DNA of 64,000 nucleotides from Enterocytospora artemiae (taxonomy: Eukaryota > Microsporidia), in the NCBI GenBank assembly GCA_038659295.1, contig JASNGC010000004.1, positions 62,001-126,000 on the forward strand, read 5' to 3'. Positions 60,322 to 64,000 of this stretch are shown in pieces. The notes beneath the pieces are model-generated. The model was not told the DNA's origin. It was given only the letters and a program-made list of their open reading frames with translations, and searched no databases. The number at the start of each line of letters is the position of its first letter. The stretch's first letter is position 1. A program made the translations under genes and the position numbers.

Positions 60322-61199
60322 TCTTATTAATAAAGCTCTCGTCTTCAGTAATTATAGACTTATTTTTTGATTTTAGTTGACTTTTATGAATACTCAATAA
60401 AGCAATTGTTTTTGAAAATAGTAAGAAAAGATAGTTGACAACAGAATATGTATTTAATCATTGAATTACTAATTTTTATACAACCTTATGATCTCATTCC
60501 ACTAAATGAGGTCTGAGTCATTTACAGTGTGTTGATAAATTTATGTAATAAAGCAATGTAGATATTTCATACACGATTATTATGCTGAATTTAAAGTTAA
60601 TCCACCGTGGCTGTATACCACTATTTTATTCTTTGTTACGTCATCAGAAAATACTCGATCCCCTCAGAACTCATCAGCAAAACCTATGTGAGCCTTTATA
60701 ATTACCTAGTTGAGAAGCCATTCAGGAACACATGGTTTGTGGTTTTTATTCTTTACAATAGGTATATGAAATCTTCTTCTATATCACTTCTATGTTGCAA
60801 GAAACTTTATTCATGCTCTGAAAGCTTTATTGAAGCCGTTACTTTTGTGAATGCTATTTCTGCATGCAAATTCTTATTATCAAGCTCCATTACAAATTAT
60901 CGAATCACTTTTGATTTCTTCGGTTCATTTGATTTTCCTTTTCCGCTCATTACTACGCTTAATTCCTCAATCAACCTGTTATTTTTAATGTATTTCACAT
61001 CCATTCATACTGGAGTAATACGGTTAAATATGGGCAACATACCTGGAAAATTCTGCAACAAGATTTAATTCTTCTCACTTGAACTATCTTCCGATTTCAA
61101 CTCCAATTGTTCACTTCATAGTCTTTATTATTACCATTTCAAAAATACCGAAAACATCCATTCACATTCTAGATCTATACCATCTAATATTCCCCTATT
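60322..61199. other. Degenerate region, no intact gene
   Basis: Plus-strand frames at 60607-61068 and 61079-61450 begin with GTG or TTG and lie opposite decayed sequence. The minus strand shows coding-like fragments broken by stops, for example MSGKGKSNEPKKSKVIR near 60910-60955 followed by a stop. A 9-bp hairpin lies at 60490-60513. Confidence 0.45.
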
Positions 61200-61885
61200 T
61201 TATCTCCAACACAAACTTCTATCACCGTTCTCACCTCTTGCAAGCCAACTTAACAATCTTTTCGCCTGTATCAAATCCACTTCTTTTCCTTTTTGCTCCA
61301 AAAAATATTTGGCTTGCCAGTCTTGTGTTGCTAATGCTTGTTTACTCTGTCTTCACCCAGGGCGGATATACTCGAATTCCTCTCTTTCCTGCAGAAGACA
61401 TGATCCCATGCTGCACCAGAACCATCTTCGGGAACATGAAATACCCATGATTGGCTCCATCTCGAGTCGTCACGACAATGAGGACAATCCCATCTTTCTC
61501 ATCATATAGCCGTGTTCTCTTACCATCTCTGACCCACAACGTCACAAATTGTCCATTCTTAGTTGGTGTTATCTTGCTGCAACGGAATTTTATCCGTTGT
61601 CCGTTAAGACACACATCACTACCACCGTATTCTCCTCTCCACATCTTTTTCCAGTGAAGAAGTCTTAAACAATCCAAGAGGCTCAAAAATCATCTTAATA
61701 ACTTCTGAATGGTCATTTCTTGACTCTTCACATTTTCCAACCTCATTGCTCAATATTGGTTCCTCTAAGATTCGTCAATCCTTATACTCTACATTAATTG
61801 GCTCCATATCCAATGTTCTCTTTGATCCTGTCTTTTCCTCCAACTTCTTCTGTTTCCATCCACTTACATTCGCCTTTTCGCCCAT
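61200..61885 (-). pseudogene. Broken gene with bacterial MepB-type domain
   Basis: An ATG at 61885 with CCC five bases upstream opens a frame with a basic N-terminal extension. It meets an in-frame TGA at 61775-61777 (codon 37). Past it the frame continues to about 61637, where a +1 shift moves it into the frame 61344-61635. That frame has KITPTKNGQFVTLWVRDG, FMFPKMVLVQHGIM and GKRGIRVYPPW, the core of the MepB family (fR.aKiTPtK.GqFVtlW, F.FPk..L...gI, RvYP.W). A second +1 shift near 61347 restores a MepB-like tail (KQALATQDWQAKYFLE) that runs to TAA at 61200. MepB proteins are bacterial, known from the S. aureus mepRAB operon and of unknown function. One stop and two shifts make this most likely a dead gene. 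Confidence 0.8.
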
Positions 61886-62034
61886 TCAAGGGCATTTCAA
61901 AATGCAAAGCCTATTTTGGTGATATTCTTTACTCTACCTAAAAGATCTAAAGACCTGTGTCTAGCTTACATCCATAAGGAGTTAAAATTTTCAACACTGG
62001 CATATGTTCATACTTTATTGACTGTTTGAATACC

Positions 62035-62172
62035 TTAACTATTAAATATACATCCAGAGATATCAAGTGATTCTGTTTTATAATTACCACTAATAAGCCT
62101 GCTTTCTCCTGGTCGGCCAAAATTATTATCTCCAATGCTCACTTCAATTATTTTTTTATGCCTATGGATCAT
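62035..62172 (-). pseudogene. Short coding-like frame (45 codons), possible remnant
   Basis: ATG at 62172 with GGG eleven to thirteen bases upstream opens 45 codons (IEVSIGDNNFGRPGESRLIS near the start). The frame then ends at TAA, and coding-like fragments continue in other frames. It lies just 3' of the remnant at 62204-62634 and could be its tail or an independent peptide. No family is recognised. Confidence 0.25.
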
Positions 62173-62203
62173 GTTAAAAAACCCTGTAACGGTCGCTTAT
62201 ATC

Positions 62204-62634
62204 TTATTTTTTAATTTGGGAAACCATTTCCGCATATTTTCTATTTCTTTTACAGAGTTGTAAGAAGATAACTCGTTTTTTCCAAGTTGTGAGAGTGCTG
62301 TGATATTCTCTAACATTGTTGGCCTCTTCTGATGCTTCTTGATATATCTCAAATATAGACAGCACACTATTTTGATTTAAATCATTTTCATCAAAACAGA
62401 AGAATGTCTTCAACTCTAGAATCTTTAGTAATAATTCTGAAAAGGCTAACACTATTCCTCTATGGCCTTGAATTAAACTATATTCTAATATTGTTGTTAC
62501 TGATATCAAAAAACTCAGACAGTTATTCAATGCTTGAGTAATGTATTTATCTTGCTATTACAGAGATAATACTTTAATTCAAGATATTTCAAATATACCA
62601 AAATAGTCCTATTGACTATCTCTACTACATCCAT
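62204..62634 (-). pseudogene. Unknown gene remnant with frameshift
   Basis: ATG at 62634 opens about 34 codons (MDVVEIVNRTILVYLKYLEL) and then stops. From about 62550 a second frame without its own ATG continues 115 codons (ALNNCLSFLISVTTILEYSL ... KRNRKYAEMVSQIKK) to TAA at 62204. Both parts are helical and coding-like, and they adjoin, so I read them as one gene broken by a frameshift. No family is recognised. Confidence 0.4.
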
Positions 62635-63105
62635 TGTATCATAAAAATAATCTTAAAAAATCTACAATCTTTTGGTTCTATACACTATCCAAGGATTCGT
62701 TTTGTAGGCTAACTGAGTTAATGATGGTTAAAGTGTCAATAGCTAATGTTATTTAAGTCTGTTGTATAGATCCTATAGAAGTAGGAAAGAATGTAATATT
62801 CTATTTTTTCATCTTCAAATAACTTAATAAAGTGAATATCTTCCTGGCAAACCTTAATTTATCATCCTTTTATATCACAATATCTAGAGATATCTATGAA
62901 CCAACAATTAATTTTAAAGCATGGTTATTAATATTGTATGATCTGATCAATATTAACATTCTTATTCCATTAATGAAAAGCAACTATCCATCCCTGTTCT
63001 AAGTATCACATAGAATATTTATTAAATTATATCGCATTCTAATTAATTTTAAGACAGACTTGTAGTGACAAATTCAATAAAATATTTTTTTATCTTTCTG
63101 CCCAC
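62635..63105. other. Intergenic, nothing recognised
   Basis: AT-rich spacer between the 62204-62634 remnant and the gene at 63106. No ORF with start signal was seen. Confidence 0.4.
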
Positions 63106-63435
63106 ATGCCTAGTGAGAGTGTATTTTTTCCTCTTGCAAATTCTCATGCCACTCAGATTTTTTTCAGTTTGACCTTCATTAGTCTGTGTGGGTTTGGTTT
63201 CATTTATCTTTGTATTTTTATATCCAGACTCAAAGTCGGTTTGAAGATATCATTTATGTGTAGTTTCCTATCTATTTGTAATTTTGTAGCAGCGAGTATT
63301 TTGAGACATTGTATGCATCATCCTGAATTACTTAATCTTAAGCACCTTTTATGTGGGAATGTAATGGTTCTTATCCAGATATATTGCTGGTGTGAATTCT
63401 TAATACATGGAATGTTAATACGTAGAATGGGATGA
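63106..63435 (+). CDS. Small membrane protein (109 aa), unknown
   Basis: The ATG follows CCCAC, a typical start signal. Three hydrophobic helices lie at about residues 15-38 (QIFFSLTFISLCGFGFIYLC), 48-65 and 82-104, separated by short basic or His-rich loops (RHCMHHPELLNLKHLL). It does not resemble the paralogous pair at 1-399 and 59980-60321. No family is recognised. An intact frame and start signal set it apart from the decayed sequence around it. Confidence 0.5.
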   Translation: MPSESVFFPLANSHATQIFFSLTFISLCGFGFIYLCIFISRLKVGLKISFMCSFLSICNFVAASILRHCMHHPELLNLKHLLCGNVMVLIQIYCWCEFLIHGMLIRRMG

Positions 63436-64000
63436 GCAGCAAATAAATATATATTTTTCTAGGCTGTTAGTATTAAATTAATTGCGATGAATTATTTATT
63501 TTTTTGATTTTGGATATCTGCTGCTTTTAGAATAAATAATTATGGTAAAGTGTTATTCATTTATCTGCATGACTTCGTACAAACTCAATAATATTCCATA
63601 ACTCTTCTGATAAAGTTATTCTACTCATCCTATGTTCTTCCATATTTCAGATCTGAGATTATAGTGCTTTCTTATATTACTCCACAGTTTCTGATTGCAT
63701 TGGTAACAACTACTTTAGGCATCATAGAATAGGCAATATTAGCTTGATCTGCCTATTTTGGTGTTTACCATAGACTGATTAAATCCTACAATTTCTAGCA
63801 GATATCCCTTAGATATTTAACTTGTTGCCACATACTTTTCTTGTTTACCATCCCCGTCTTCTCTAAATTAATTTATGTCATTTTGAAAATTTTTGTTCTT
63901 CTATAAACAATATTCTTTATTGATTTGATTTTTCAGAAATGGTAAATTTATATTTACAATCAGTAAGTAAACATAAAATTAATCCAAAACTGCATCAAGA
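63436..64000. other. Window end, coding relics on minus strand
   Basis: A 23-codon frame at 63557-63628 (MSRITLSEELWNIIEFVRSH) and fragments further upstream in other frames (for example CNQKLWSNIRKHYNLRSEIW) look like a decayed gene on the minus strand. No intact ORF. Confidence 0.35.

Noticed and set aside
60607..61068. 153-codon plus-strand open frame
   Set aside because: Starts with GTG, hydrophobic but without conserved pattern, and lies opposite minus-strand coding-like fragments. Treated as antisense of decayed sequence.

Overview
The window reads as a gene-dense chromosomal segment of a microsporidian, or a very close relative. All 64 kb is AT-rich. Almost every gene is a single uninterrupted reading frame for a eukaryotic core protein: histone H2B, uL18/RPL5, RPB8, Rpn6, Sgs1-type RecQ, cullin, Sec63, a P4 flippase. 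I see no convincing introns. Most start codons (about 27 of 36 likely genes) have a CCC or GGG triplet within about 10 bases upstream, a known microsporidian start-site habit. That signal also decides several starts where a frame is open further upstream. Many stop codons lie next to or inside an AATAAA polyadenylation signal. The genus cannot be told from sequence alone.

Layout. 1-1.1 kb: a small membrane protein and a hypothetical ORF. 1.2-13.4 kb: RNA and chromatin genes (CstF64/Rna15-like, HIT protein, NSUN2/Trm4 methyltransferase, MRD1, a coiled-coil protein, H2B, a SUMO-interaction/ubiquitin-like protein) and two membrane proteins of unknown function. 14-23 kb: PWP2-like U3 protein, a C/D box snoRNA, beta-adaptin, Rpn6, RPB8. 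24-32 kb: Doa10-type E3, an ER-type syntaxin, DCP2, a RING-H2 protein. 32.5-39.8 kb: three unknown proteins and the Sgs1/BLM-type RecQ helicase. 40-46.8 kb: transketolase, RPL5, an unknown nuclear-type protein, a REEP/Yop1-like protein. 47-59.5 kb: Sec63, cullin, ubiquitin-specific protease, a small unannotated-size gene, P4-ATPase. 60-64 kb: a second copy of the small membrane protein from the left end, followed by decayed coding sequence. The relics include a broken gene with a bacterial MepB-type domain. One further small intact membrane protein gene (63106-63435) sits among them.

Functional themes. Ribosome production is well represented (PWP2, MRD1, RPL5, and a snoRNA whose guide matches the LSU P-loop). 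So are ubiquitin and ER quality control (Doa10, RING-H2, cullin, USP, Rpn6, Sec63, REEP, ER syntaxin). A SUMO-linked genome-stability pair is possible: Sgs1-like helicase with SIM-like patches, plus a SIM/ubiquitin-like-fold protein resembling Esc2/Rad60. The most notable items are the snoRNA at 17012-17074, the MepB-like pseudogene at 61200-61885, the Sec63 J-domain that lacks HPD, and the paralogous small membrane proteins at the two ends.
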